Shown: positions 1 through 12,392, numbered from the stretch's first letter. The stretch is DNA of 64,000 nt from Rhizomucor pusillus (GCA_900175165.2 FWWN02000230.1:1-64000); one strand, 5' to 3'. The notes: a model not told the origin generated them from the sequence alone. A program made the numbers and translations.

Positions 1-1079
1 GGATCGTTCTCGCCTACAACGCCTAATCTTAAGACTACGGCTCTGGAACCGAGACAAAGATGGCGAAGCTGCATGATATAGCGACAATTCAGACACCACA
101 GACCCTGTTGCATATATGCTTCCGTATCCCCAATATCAACGAATCTTCAAAACCGCAGGCAATCAATAAGGTGTATCCAATAACGTAGAGACATTATCCA
201 CTTGCTGTTAACAGTAAACCTGGAATCTCGATGGCGGATGAAAAACCAGGGTTGGGAGAGACACGCGAGTCTATTTCGGCGCAATGCACTATCCAAAGTA
301 TACTTTTGAACACCAACAAATTGGCTTAGGGATAAGCACGTTCCGTGGAACTTCCTGGAGGAAGATCGAAAGCTCCAAATAGCGTTGTACTCACATTACG
401 ACACAGAAAGATTTGTAGACCTTACATGCCACTGGGCCAGTTCACAAAAGATATCATACTGTGAAACAGCATTCGATGTCCCGGATGTAAGCATTGTCTC
501 TGATAACAGTTGAGATGTCTATAAAATGAGCAATCCCCGTATATTTCTTTTTTCTCTTTATCTTTTACAGAAATAATGAAGAGAAATGATATGGTAAGCT
601 AGAACATCAAATCTTTTAAGGTTGCAAACGATTGACCGTTGATGCAGATTGAAGAACGTTTATATATACCTCTTGACCGAATTATGCACGCAGCTTCTCT
701 GCTCTCAGGCGTTTTTCCCTGTGCTCTGTGATCTCTTGCATGCTCTATACAAGTCACCGAAAGACATGGTTGCCTCCGGATTTTCCAAGTTGTCTGCCAA
801 AATCGTATTCATATTCTATGGCGTGTGTGCGGCAGGACAAGTATTTTTTGCCTTGCAAGTGCATATCATTCTATCCAAGCAAGTCTCGTCTCTATACGTA
901 GAAGCATCCCTCCGTCCCGGGTGCTGCCTGCTGGTGCGCCGTCCCCGTTCAAAAATGTATTTTTTTATACATTGTCTTTCCCCTTTTGCCCACGTTTGCC
1001 CTGCCCCGACACGATGCGCGGTCCCCGCCAAGAGCGGGAGAACAATATACTTGCTCCAAATAAATAATGTACAACGGGC
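1..1079. other. No recognisable gene (left edge)
   Basis: Only short open frames occur here, the longest (649-1083, plus) opening on TTG and not resembling any family I know. The segment lies beyond the 3' end of the RTC4-like gene. It may contain that gene's 3' UTR and the regulatory region of a neighbour outside the window. I see no splice-linked coding exons. Confidence 0.5.
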
Positions 1080-2705
1080 TTAATCGCCTTGATCATCTTC
1101 ATATTCTGAAATGTCTTGTGAAAATACACTGCTACCACTAGATTCTATTTCATCTACATCCGATTGTATATTGCTAAATTCGTCCTCCTTTGCATCCGCA
1201 GGAAATACAAGGCTGCCATATTCGCTGCTTTCCTTCATGATAACCAAGGCCTCTTCCATGAGTTCAGTCTGCTCTTTCTTCGTAGGATTACGAGCCGACG
1301 GTGTCTTTTTGCCCTTTTTCTTTTGAGCGTACCGCTGCTCTGTATTCATTCGTTCGTTCCACAAATCATTCCGGATCAGTCGCACTGCTGTCTCGGGGAC
1401 AAGCACTTGCTGTATGTATTCCAGTGGTAACTGAGGAGATGTCATTTTGGGAGTGAGGAATCCACTCTGCAGAAACATGCTGCTTAGGGTATCAAGTATG
1501 ACTTCAGCTCCTTTAGAACCATAATATCCCGGCTAGAGAACAAAAGGGATTGCATCCAGTCAATATTCATCGAATGTAAAATAGAAAGAAACTCCAGCAG
1601 TAGACTCACCAGCGTTTCATCAAAACGAAGCATTACGCTCATTGTGTTTCTAGCACGGTTTTTGCCGAGATCTTCGTAAGCTTGCAAAGCGTTTTTTCGA
1701 AATACGCTCTCCACTTTGCCGTGAATAACCTGCTCCAGTTCTCGTCGAAGACGCTCTATTCTCTCTCTGATGATCGCAAAGTCAATGTATTCCGGGTATC
1801 CGCGTTCTTTGCCGTACTTTTTAATTTCAAGCTCGATCTTGTGCAGACGACAAAAATAGTATTGCTCCATATTTGACACTGGTCGTTTGAAATCCATATG
1901 TTTTGTTAAAAATTCAACACTCTTGCCATTCGAACGCTGTTTGACCTTTTCGATCTGCTCGTCCCTATACTGTCTGTCTCTGGCTTTAACGACTTTGAGA
2001 GCCTTTTTGAGGGGTAAAGGCAAAATTGCAGGTAACAATGTTTGACAGAAAGGACATTCTATCGGGTTACAATATGTGAGACATTTCATCTCTACACTGC
2101 AAGCAAAGCATACCTCTGTTTTTGTTTTTTCTTTTCTTTGGAAGTTTATCCTTTGCGCCTGATGCTATCTCGTCGATTTCTTGCTTTTTCTTTGTAATTT
2201 CTTCCAATGTTGATTTGTTGGATACTCGGCTGCGTTTGGGCAGCAATGACGGGATTTCCTCTTCTTTATCTGCTTCTTCTTGCGTAGATACCTGCGACGA
2301 ACGCGTGTCCTCTCTATCCTCGTCTTGACATTTACGTTTTTTGCCCTTATTGACATTCATATCTTTCGGTGCGTCCTGCTGCCGCTTGCGATTGTCGTTC
2401 CTAGCTTTGGCCTTACTTAATGTTGGCTGGAAATGTTCGTCTTCATCGTCTTTGCCAGGGACTTTGCTTGTACCATTAGTTATGGACGTTGTCTTGCCGT
2501 TCCGTTGATTTTGCTGCTGGCCTTTACGAGCTTTCGAAGTACTCGATGTGCGCTTTTGAACTTTGAAGTCTGCTGTAGGTTTTACCTCTGGGGGACGCTG
2601 GAAATCTTCGTCAGGGTGCATAGAAAGGTCAAACGGTCTTCCGGGTCCTTGCCGCGACCGGTTCTTCTGATTAAAACTTTGTGCTGAACGTTTCGATGAG
2701 GGCAT
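1080..2705 (-). CDS. RTC4: RTC4-like domain protein
   Basis: Three exons (2705-2114, 2058-1610, 1532-1080) join in frame into 497 residues through introns of 55 and 77 nt with GTATGC and GTGAGT donors. The N-terminal ~200 residues are basic, low-complexity and rich in K, R, S and Q. The second exon opens with a CPFC motif and carries the conserved part of the RTC4 domain: a helical stretch with FCRLHKIELEIKKYG and YPEYIDFAIIRERI, ending in PGYYGSKGAEVI at the exon 2/3 junction. RTC4 in budding yeast was found by its effect on telomere capping and its biochemical role is not known. In filamentous fungi the domain sits at the end of long disordered proteins, as here. I chose the ATG at 2705, because the open frame upstream starts only on TTG. 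A nuclear location is inferred from the basic N-terminus. Confidence 0.75.
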
Positions 2706-3904
2706 CGCACAAGACGAAGGAAATCGCTTCAACTCCGGTACTCGTATTTAAAATTACAGTATGTCAAGACCGTTTCAACATCAAATGTAGCGTACAGAAC
2801 CATAGATAAATAATTGACGGACACAATTGTCAACTATAATTTCGAAATGTCATAAATATTGCTACAGACTAGCCTTGCTTTATGTCCGTAGCGACTCCAA
2901 GTCTCTTTGCTATGCTTCACCGTCTAATTATTGGTGCATATTTAAAAAGATCAGAGACTTCTCTCGGTTCTCGAAAGGATGGACCTTTGTTGATAAATCC
3001 TCTCCAGGATAAAAGTGAAAAAGCACTGGTTCGAATAATAGATAATCGGATATCAGTATAAAGAATGACGCTGTTTTCCCTCACCGCCATGGAGCCACTT
3101 CATTGTTCTTCACAGACAATGGACTCGATACATTGTTGGATAACTAAATCTACTGCGTAAGCGAGCTTAGGAAGCCCGTACCCATTTCTAATAATTTCTT
3201 TATATTTATCGTGTGAAAGAACGTTTGTATGTCTTTCTTTTCATATACCTCTAAAGTCAATTGACTGGACCATCTCGGCCAACGCCTATCAACTCACGGA
3301 GGTCTTGTCAATTTGGGGTCAATCGAAAGAACACTTACGGAGTATAACTCTTGCCATGGCATCGAGAGACTGGTGAATTTAATAAGTCGGCAAAGTGTTT
3401 GCATACTAGTCCTAGAATACTCGGCATAGCCAATTCTTGTACATCCCTCTTTTCCCACTCTATTCATTTTTGTAGTTCTATAAAAATAATTATATTTTTA
3501 AGAGTCTATATATTTCAAGTCCTCTGAGGATGTAGGGACATGCTTAGTCTCGGGAATGTCCTCAGGTCGTCTCCTCGTCCGTCACTATACACTTACATCA
3601 GTGCATTCTCGAAGTCTATTTTTGGGAAATGCGAATCTGTTCACATTGGGGTTGAGGCAGCGACTTTGCGTTCTGAAAAGAGTATATCCTATCATCATTG
3701 CACCGAAACTGTTTCGAAAACCTTAATCTTGTTACTGTCAAACAAACTTTGAGAGAATTATATTTTTATTCGGTGCTCTTTTAGGTATAGCAGCACTGTG
3801 TGAATTTCCTGATTCGAGAAACCAGCAGACTGTAACGGAGCGTATGATACAAGAGGAGAAGAAGCGGGTATTTGAATGAGACAGATTAAACTTTCTGCTG
3901 GAAA
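2706..3904. other. Intergenic region, ~1.2 kb
   Basis: This lies between the start of the RTC4-like gene and the stop of the discoidin gene, both on the minus strand. Short open frames on either strand lack family resemblance and usable splice sites. It probably holds the RTC4-like promoter. Confidence 0.5.
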
Positions 3905-4728
3905 CTAGCAGAGTTGGGCACTCCCGAATGCACGAGGGCCGACGTATCCGATGAAAGCAACGTACTGCAAATCGATGTTATCAGCATCATCCTTTGCGCG
4001 AAGCAGCTTGATCAGAACATATTTGCAGGTTCTGTTTTATAGACATTCGGCGTTAGACGTTGTTAAAACGTGGATTGGCTTATTGGCACTCACCGTTCAT
4101 CCAGATCTATCACATCTTGGCTGTTATTTGAAACCGAAAACCAAGCTACTGGGTCTGAGCTGCTGAGCATGTCAGGTCCGCCTATTGACTGCACGTAATC
4201 GTCGTAAGCTTTCCGGGTAAAACCGTCAAATCGTTTGGTGCCTGAAGAGATACCAATCAATCAATCAAATTTGGAAAATCATTCAGTCTAGGGATGATCA
4301 CTTACTATTGATATCGATAGGAGCGTGTGATATAAAAACCATTCCTTCTTTGCCTAGCACGTGAAACTGTTAATATATTTGGAGAAATCTGCTACTGCAG
4401 AACCGCACTTACAAGGAGCAGTGTACCTAGAATTTACACAGAAAGGATTCAGTGCTGCCACCCATGAGACGTTTGCTTACTGCAGTGGTGCTTACCCATG
4501 CTGCGGTGATTTGACTACAATTCTGGAAATCACGCAGCTAAGATCACTGTAAAAGGAATGACATCGTTTTGCCGGACCGCAATACCGTAATAATACATTG
4601 ATGGTTCCACTTCTATTTGAGCTATATGTAAATATTAGTCGACATTTGTCCCAAACTGTCACTCTCGTCGCACTGACCAATATACGGAGCAGTCATTTCG
4701 AAGAATATTATCAATATCGTGATGAGGG
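3905..4728 (-). CDS. Discoidin-like C-terminal exons, F-box-associated type
   Basis: Seven exons can be read: 4728-4678, 4621-4586, 4546-4496, 4426-4413 (only 14 nt), 4353-4306, 4241-4094 and 4031-3905. Phases agree throughout and the reading ends at TAG. The product starts HHDIDNILRNDCSVYCSNRS, continues with a beta-rich stretch (DLSCVISRIVV) and ends KYVLIKLLRAKDDADNIDLQ followed by YVAFIGYVGPRAF. This resembles the galactose-binding/discoidin fold seen in F-box proteins of the plant At4g00755 type and in related fungal proteins, which would make it a substrate- or partner-binding module. The family call comes from remembered patterns. The segment has no ATG of its own. Upstream it is in the same frame as the 4779-5574 reading, separated by one TGA, so both are probably one gene. 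Confidence 0.6.
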
Positions 4729-4778
4729 CTGTCAAATACAATCAAATTAAAAAAACGATCGATGTTTGTGTAACGCAG

Positions 4779-5574
4779 TCAAGTATCTTGCCTGTATCGA
4801 CCTCCATCCTCGGCAACAATGTCGAAATCCAAGACCTCATGATTCATTCTGGACGCATTTCCGTTTCGATATTCTGACAAGTCGACAGCAATTTCTCCCA
4901 GACAATAATGTAACGGATCCTGGTGGTGATGATGATGTAATGGAGATTCTGACGATGATAATGACGATGACTGGATATAACGCATATTGATACTAGTTCT
5001 TCGTCGGCGAACAATGGGTAGGATGGGGTCTAGCTGCGCAGATACATCGTAATATTCATCGCTTGAATCGCTTGAATCATCATCCATCATTTCTACTGTC
5101 CAACGCTCGGCTGCCAAAGGTCTCTGCACCCTTTGCAGCCGCTGCTGCCGTCGAAGCCGTGCAGCGCTGTCTCTGGCAGATGTGCGTGCTGCATGGTAAG
5201 GAGGACGAACGTCTCTGAACCTTGACGTGGAGCTTCTCAGCATACCCGACGATTCTCCCATCACCGTATCAGATGCAGTGGTAGGATGGATGACCTCCTC
5301 AAAGAACAGAGGTTCTGTTACTCTAGGAGTTGAAAACTCTTCGAAAAGTTGCATAATTTCGTCGTGCAGAGTGTCTGGAGGGTCTATGGCGGGCATGGAG
5401 GATTACAGGGAAGAAATGAGAACCAGTCGGAGCCTGCGGGTTCTGCCTCAAAATCACGGATGCACAAGTTTGATGCAGAAAAATTGAATCATTGATGCAG
5501 TAGAATTGATCATCGCCCTGCCGTCCTACTATCTGATAGCTGCGGGAATCATCATCCCCATTTAATTCGGTCAT
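4779..5574 (-). CDS. Unrecognised N-terminal part of the discoidin gene
   Basis: An ATG at 5574 opens a reading that runs to about 5425 and, after a short intron (a GTTCTC donor with a CATAG acceptor fits phase 1), continues from 5384 to a TGA at 4779. The product is roughly 250 residues, rich in S, R and D with a histidine run, and matches no family I know. Its last frame is exactly the frame of the discoidin exon starting at 4728, with only the TGA between. A phase-2 intron from a weak donor near 4892 (GTCAGA) to the acceptor at 4729 would remove the stop and join the parts. Otherwise the TGA is a true stop, a sequencing error or a readthrough site. No F-box was found. Confidence 0.5.
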
Positions 5575-5910
5575 GGCCTAACAATATAATTAGATCACAA
5601 CTCCAAGACGGATTTTTCATCATGAGAAAGCTACCAATGTCCTGCCTGCAACTCACGCAGCAGATTTAGATAGTTGGTTAATTCCTTCGATGTTAATAAA
5701 CACAAAATGATACTATATACATATGCAATATTGTTGCTCTTCTACGCTGCAAAATATGCATCGGATGCGAACCATACTCCATCGAATTCAATATTTCTTG
5801 CTCAGATGCAAATGACTTCCAAACAACCATTTTTGCGCATCTAACATATATTTCACAGTTGCTCAAACCATTTCGCACATGAGATTGGATTATTGTTATC
5901 TTCCTAATGA
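5575..5910. other. Spacer between minus-strand genes
   Basis: This 336-base stretch separates the nucleoplasmin-like gene stop from the ATG at 5574. A GTGAGT donor near 5655 and a GTTAG acceptor just before 5574 could mark an upstream exon (reading SKELTNYLNLLR) joined to the next gene, but no upstream ATG is clear. Otherwise it is promoter and UTR. Confidence 0.35.
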
Positions 5911-7397
5911 TTATACGGTTACGCGTTTATTATCTCGTTGCAAATCACTGTCTTCTTCGTCGTCCTCCACGCAACTGCGCTTTCGTTTCAATCCTTTACT
6001 TGGTGATGCAGATGATATTTGCGCTTTCTTTGATGCTGGTTGTTCTTGTTTGGACCATTGCTGGTCATTCAGCAGCTGAACTTTGTCTGATGCTTGGTCC
6101 TTTTCCGGTAATGGTTGATTTTCCTTTGATGATGATTGCTCATCCTTTGTTGAGGAATGATTGTTTGTTACTTGTCCGTTTTGAGATGATGATTGACCTT
6201 GCAATGATGCTTCATTGTTTGATGGTGATTGGTCATCCTTTGTTGAGGAGTAGTCTTCTGTTACTTGTCCGTTTTGAGATGATGATTGATCTAAGGGTAA
6301 TGCTTCACCGTGTGATAATGATTGGTCTTTGGGTGTCTGTACATTGTTTGATAATGTTGTAGGTTCCGAAGAACGTTCAATGGATTTCAGTAACTCTGTT
6401 AGATAGCATAAAAATATTCAGCAATAGAGCAGTTTTCGTGCATTTCGTTTCTAGCAGTACCTTTTGCCTTACGTATTTGGCATGCATCGCCACTGTTGAA
6501 CATGGAGTTGATCAGGCCTCTGAGTATATTGTCGCTACATAAAGTTAGTCACAATATTCTAATTGGAGGCATTTCTGCAATGAGCTTACTGTAGTTCCTT
6601 GTCATCCTCGGATGTCTCCTCTTTTCGCAAATCAATTTTATCATGGAAGGATATTTGTGGTGCCAGCCCAAAATGTCGGAGTTCGAAACCACCCAAGAAA
6701 CGATCGTCTGAGATATCACGGAACATATGTCGGCCGCTGTAAGTAACAACTTCTTCCTCTTCTTCTTCCTCATCCGTATCATCCTTATCGTCTTCATCAT
6801 CGTATTTATCCAGAACGGAAAGGAGATCTTCATAGTCGATCACGTTAACTCCGTCTGTGCACTCAGGTCGATCTTGCTCAAACTGCACATATGTCAGGTA
6901 CATGTCACTAGAGCACTCAAAATCAGTACTCAAGAATATCACAACAGGCCCTATATTTAACGCAGCTTACTTTACACCTCTGAGGAGCAATGTCGGTGCA
7001 TCGAAGGAAGTAAAGTAAACGTTCAATAGTTCTTGGTTGATCTAGAAGGCGCCAGCCTGTCAGATTTAAAGTTCCAGGTATAGTGTAGTCAGCCAGCCCA
7101 CTTACACCGTCGCGTGTCAATGTGCACAAAGGATACTCTGTGCCTTTGACGATCACGTAGAGGACAGTCATGCCAGGTTTCGCGTTGTGGTCAAGTGAAG
7201 CCTGGTGGTCAACTGGGTCAATGGTTGCAAGCGATCGATTGCCCGATTTTTGCACTCACCATTGAAAGTCGTGCTTTCTCGTGCACGGGAAGGTCAAATG
7301 GGACGTTAGGCCGCAGTTGGGTATCTAAGGAGAACGGAATTAGACTAGAGTACCACTGACATGTGAGTTTGGACTTACGGAGAACAGTTCGCTTCAT
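5911..7397 (-). CDS. Nucleoplasmin-like domain protein, putative histone chaperone
   Basis: Six exons (7397-7379, 7324-7260, 7201-6971, 6882-6590, 6534-6461, 6395-5911) join in frame into 388 residues. Residues ~10-75 follow the nucleoplasmin-like (NPL) pattern of fungal FKBP39/Fpr3-type and HD2-type proteins: a strand with ARLSMASLD, then VLYVIVKGTEYPLCTL and a closing strand GTLNLTGW. An acidic tract of D and E (~residues 140-160) follows, as usual in histone chaperones. The C-terminal half is a Q/S/K-rich tail with 93-bp-period repeats (QSSSQNGQVT units) and a basic KRKR signal. No FKBP prolyl-isomerase domain is present, so the protein would act as a nuclear, histone-binding chaperone only. 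The NPL call is moderate because the domain is short and divergent. It lies 180 bases downstream of the BRPF-like gene, on the same strand. Confidence 0.6.
6100..6340 (-). repeat. 93-bp coding repeat, about 2.5 copies
   Basis: Two near-identical copies of a block that encodes QSSSQNGQVT and SSTKD lie 93 bp apart (the shared CCGTTTTGAGATGATGATTG starts at 6176 and 6269). A third, more diverged half-copy follows. The repeat is in frame within the last exon of the nucleoplasmin-like gene. Confidence 0.8.
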
Positions 7398-7577
7398 GGC
7401 AGCAGATCTATGTTGAGAAAAGAGCGGTTGAAGAAAAGAAAATTGCCTGCTCTTGAATTTTAGAAAAAATCAAGCGCAGTAACAACAACGCGTTTCTAAA
7501 CAACTTTATGAACAAAGAGGGATATATACAGCACAGACGGATAAGAATCTTTGTAAAAACTATGCGTAACAGGATTA

Positions 7578-10500
7578 CTATTTTTTGAATGCTGTCAACG
7601 CGGGCTCAGGATCCAGCCCCAAAAGCTCGCATGCATGGCGATATCCGTTTTGTGATTCCTTGATTCTGTTGGCGTTCCTGGTCTTGCGAGCCAGTATGAG
7701 CATTTCCTTGTCTCGTTCAGGATCACCAAATGGATATACGTTTGTAGACGATACCCAGCCCCTAAGAGCACATATTGCTTAAGAATCATGTGTTTTCCTG
7801 CTTATTGAATGTCCACAACGCTTACCATTGATGCTTCTCAGGAACCTCGAAAAACTCAACCAGCACTGGCGTCGAGGCGTGTTTGGAAGCAAGGATAGCT
7901 GGATCCACCTTTTGCTTGTTTGGATCAATAATCTGCAAAAAAATGTGTTTTAACCCTCGGTGCCTCTTTGCAAAATATTCTTTTCATGGTTACCCTAGCA
8001 GGATGGGGAGGAAAACCGCGGATGCGTGCCCAAACAATTTGCTTATGCTTAATGTTAACAGCATGATCTTGCTTGTTTGCTTTTTTAGAATCCCGTGTGC
8101 TTTCACGAACGCGTTTTCTCGGTTGGATCTCCTCATCGTCATCGAGATATAACCATCCTCGTTCTTTACGTTTGCCTTTTGTATCGCCCGGAATAGGTGT
8201 CGGTTCGGACTCTGAGTACCACACCAGTCGTCGTGCTTCCGAAGACTTTCTATTTTCAAGCTCTTGAGGCGTCGGTGCAATCAGACCTTCTGAGCCCATG
8301 CTGCGAGTACGCCGGCGTCTGTCTGCAATCTTATCTTGCTTCACATCCGGTTTTTCATCCTTTGGCATAGTACCGGTTTCTTCGGTTTCCTGCTTTGCAG
8401 TCATCTCTTCCGCCTTCTTTGCTCGCAGGGCTGCTGCTCTCTCTCTGCTCTTTTGTCGCTTTAATTCGGCTGCTGCCGCCTTCGCCTGTCTCTTCGCTGA
8501 GGCTGCCTCTCTTCGTGCTTGAGCTTTTTCTTCGGCAATCCTCTTCTTCTCTTCTTCCTCTGCTTTGGCCCGCTCTTCAGCGGCTACGCGTTCTCGCTCT
8601 GCAGCTAACTCCTCGGGACTAGGGATATGGACAGTGTTGTATGTAAATATTTCTGGATGTACCTCTGCTGCGAGGATGCCCGTCTCCTTCTTGATCTCTA
8701 GTTCTTCATAGTCTTTTCGAGCCTTCGCTACGAGATCCGTTGTCTGTTTCTCCAATTTTTCCGCCAGGCGATAATATATCGTCTCAGGCTTATTATATGT
8801 CATGCTGTTGTGCCATATCAACATGAGGTCCTCCTATAACCTTCCTATCAATACACCAAACCAAGAGATTACCTCTTTATGCTATTTCATACCTGAATTT
8901 CATCAATACTTGCATACTCGTGAGCAGCAAATTTTTCGAAGATATCTGCAAACGACATTGGTTTCTCAATGATATCTGCATAGTCAGGGGCAACATCGGC
9001 AGTGACAGGGTATCTGAAGAGTTCTTTTTTGTCGAGCCTGTCCGTACAATTGGTCAGTGACCTCCCAGTTTCATTAAAGACTGCAAAAACGACATACTCC
9101 ATCAGTTGCTCGACTACAGGTCTCATGATATATTCCACAGGGAACAGGATAAGCTCAAGATAGGCCTTTTGCTTTCGCATTCGTTCCAATTTTTGCTTTT
9201 CGCGTTTTTGAACTTGTTCAGATAATAAACGAACACGTTCCAAATCTGCTCGCAAATTCATCATTGCCTGTAGTACAGCCTGATGTTAGCATCTACAAAA
9301 GCTCATACGTTTCGCTGAAAAACTCACAGTTGCTCGTAGAGCCTTTTCAACTTCAGTTTGTTTGTGCTGAGAGGACGATGCTGTCCAAGGCTACAAGATT
9401 GAAGGTTCACATTAGCAAACGCTACTCTTAAAAAGATCTCCCAAAGATCTCACCTCCAAGTGCAATCGCTTCAATAGAGGAGCACCTCGTCTTGACTCGC
9501 GTTTCAGAGACCAGTATCTACATATACTGGTAATTACTTGTTTCTTCTGGCGTAGTTGGCTGGCCTGCTTGATACATCGCAGCTCTTCAATTTTGGATAT
9601 GATATAGCTGGGTACAATAGGTGCACCTGCTGAATACTGATGCTGATGAGCTCGCGCAGCTTTTGAGCTTGGCAATAATTGTGCCACAGCATTCGCTTTT
9701 AGGTTAGATCTTGATTTCTTTTTGTTAGATTTCTTGCTATCTTCCACGACAAGCCGCTCTTGTGCAAGTTCCGTATCCACGTAACGTTGACGCGGTACAC
9801 GATGGCCACCACTCTTATCTCGACGACTGCTTTCAAAAAATGCCTGTGCAGCTCGCACATTTGCTTCAACATCGATTTGTTCCCGATAGTCGCGAGGTGT
9901 ATGTCGGTCACAGTATGCTTTGAAGACAACTCCGTCGTAGTGTGACGAATGGGATTTCATTCGCATACACAGGCGTGCCCATCGTGCACAGGTGACGTGA
10001 AAAGCGACGAAGCAGTTTTTGTTGTCGCATTGTATGCATGCTCCTTGACGCCGACGACAAATATAGCATGTAAGTTTCCATCGACTCTTAGGTACGTTCT
10101 CGATATTGTCGATAGGTTCCATGTATACGCTGTTGCTGAGACCAACTTCTGGGATCCAGATGGCACAGAGCAAATGGCCCCATTTGTTCGTGTTGGTTTG
10201 TTTGAAAGCGCCACCTTCGTTTGGACAAAATAGACAGGAAACAGGGTTTTCGGGTGAAACCATACATTTGCGGCAAAGCCATTGACCTTCTGGTATGTAT
10301 GGCACGCCGTAGCAGTCTACAAGAAGGTAAGCATTCATGCATGGCTCCATCTGCAAGTTTAAGGTTACCTTGATGCACTGCTAGGTTACACCCGTCGCAG
10401 AAAACAATGGCATTGCTATTTTCGCATTCGGTATCATCGCAAATTGCGCACGCCGAATCCTCGGGTAACAATGGTTCCTCGTCAACCTGCTTGGGTAAGT

Positions 10501-11717
10501 TCTTGACCTGATTACCAGTGAGTAATTTTTAATACCTCTATCATTTTCAAGAAGAGCAAACCCAGGCTTACCAAATCAAACCATTCCTTTTCTAGTTGAT
10601 CGATGATCGCTTCGAAAAGATCGGCGGTCACCTCTCCCAAATTTTCCTTTTGTCGTTCCTCATTCAACAGTTGAAGCCAAGCTTCGTCTGTTTATGGTTT
10701 TAGTATCGCACAACAACATATCCTTCCTTCTCGTTATTCTTACCTTGCTCATCCATATCATACTCGATCGTTTCCATTAATTCCGTTTCTGATGGCTCTA
10801 TAAATGGTGTCAGAAAATCATTAAATAAACTGAGAACAAATATTGCACTGACCAATATATCGAATGTAATGGAGAGGACGTTTATATCGTCCAGGATGAT
10901 CTGATGTGGATATTTCTTCATCCTCGTCGACCTCTTCTATGGATCTTTGATCGGTTTCACTCTGGACCACTTTGCGAAATGACGGTTTCGGTAGGATGTC
11001 TAACTTAACACCCAGCTTTTGCTGTCCAGGCGTTCCTGAAGATGGAACATGCTGTTGCGGTCGTGTCGATAAGGCTTGAAAGATGTCTCCTTCCTTTTGG
11101 TGCGTCAGCAGCGGGTCCCTGTCTGCATGATCATGTTCGTCCGATAACGTTTCTTGGAGAACATCTTCGTCAATGTTGCTGGCAGAGGAGAGTTCCGACG
11201 ATTCTGCGTCGAAATCATCGGAACTAAGAGTTTGACGCTTTGCTTTTCCATTCAATGCGTTGCTACTTTCATCGTCCCTTTTGCGTTTGAGACTTTTGCT
11301 GGCACTGCTGCTCGATCCATTACTTTCTTCTGATTCTGCGTTGCTTTCACCACTGCTGCTGCTACTTCCAGATCGTACTGATCGCGCAGGACTTGAGCTC
11401 CTTTCGTCTGCCGCTTTACCGTTTGCAACTGCTGCTGGTGGCTCCTCGTAATTGCCCATACTGCTTGGTTCTTCGTCAACAACAGAAATTGACAAGACTT
11501 GTTTGACATTCAAATCAGGAAAAAATTCCCTGTACGATCGCTCCTCCCTAGGTCTTGAACTTGAATAATTTGAGGCGTCTGGTGGATGCATGCCGAATTC
11601 TCCTGACAAAGTCGTGGATGGCTCATGCGAATGCGACGATTGATCTGATGTTTGAATGGCATTAGCCTTCTTTGGAGGCCGACCGCGTCGCTTGCGGCCT
11701 CGTGCTTTTTGAGTCAT
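7578..11717 (-). CDS. BRPF: BRPF/NTO1-type PHD-bromodomain-PWWP chromatin scaffold
   Basis: A long multi-exon gene from ATG at 11717 to TAG at 7578. Domains in order: a basic N-terminus with [10 protein letters not shown] (AT-hook-like), an S-rich linker, an enhancer-of-polycomb-like segment (RPLHYIRYI, then TEYDMD-like IEYDMDEQ at ~10.75-10.9 kb), a first PHD finger ([20 protein letters not shown], ~10.45 kb), the linked zinc knuckle and extended PHD ([14 protein letters not shown] to [13 protein letters not shown], ~9.9-10.3 kb), a bromodomain ([20 protein letters not shown], ~8.9-9.1 kb) and a C-terminal PWWP domain ([13 protein letters not shown], ~7.7-8.05 kb). BRPF proteins scaffold MYST acetyltransferases (NuA3 in yeast, MOZ/MORF in animals) and read histone H3 tails. 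Yeast Nto1 lacks the bromodomain and PWWP, so this is the full, animal-like architecture. Some internal splice sites use GTCAGT donors. Nuclear. Confidence 0.9.
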
Positions 11718-12392
11718 AGTCTCAGTGATGTAAAACGTTGAATGGTTTATTTGAGACGTGAAATGTGAGGGGATTTCGCAAGGATGTTAAGTGTGGAGAG
11801 TTGCTGGCCGCGTTGAACTGCTCGTCAGTTTCAAATGACTCCGCAACCATCTTTGCGGTCACCAAAATCATACGCATTTGCTATGGAGCGCAAGGTTGTA
11901 AGAACAATGAGTTACAAGGCATAAACAGATAAACTTGAACAAAGCAACATTAGAATGCATATTTATGATATTAGTCAAGAATAATCAAATAATATGTTTT
12001 TTCCTTTTTTTGCTTCCCAATGGTGTTTGCAAATATTGCAAAGTGAGCAGCAAGCTGACACCTTTGCATATTTGACAGAAGAAAGGTCAAAAAAAAAGTA
12101 CATGCGAGACAATATGGTGAATGAATACCAGCAGCGTTATCTTTTTGAGATGAACAGAAAATCATAGAATAATGAATCATCTATAGGTCATTTATCTGCT
12201 CATGTCAGATAGGCATCAAATATATATATATATCATATCCGTAGCATAATCATCACAGGTCCAAAGATCCATCCTCTACAGCTCAAGATGCTGAAGACTT
12301 TGCTGTCACATCTTCGCGCATGAAAAAGGTAGAGTAACAAGTTCACAGCATCTGCAAACTCAGAAAACAGAGCTGCTTTTTTTTCACTTTAA
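11718..12392. promoter_or_regulatory. Shared divergent promoter region, BRPF and NDUFAF5
   Basis: This 675-base AT-rich stretch separates two divergently oriented ATGs. It contains a short TA run near 12222 and a CT/T-rich tract before the NDUFAF5 start. No coding exon was seen; specific factor sites cannot be assigned by eye. Confidence 0.5.

Noticed and set aside
649..1083. 144-codon plus-strand frame at the left edge
   Set aside because: It opens on TTG, has mixed composition with no domain, and runs antisense into the RTC4-like stop region.
4492..4680. 62-codon minus-strand frame read as a stand-alone small protein
   Set aside because: It spans two introns of the discoidin gene; the family pattern is restored only after splicing.
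5693..5878. Minus-strand frame (61 codons) considered as an upstream exon of the discoidin gene
   Set aside because: It opens on GTG and every splice join tried into the downstream frame met a stop; an upstream exon remains possible but unproven.
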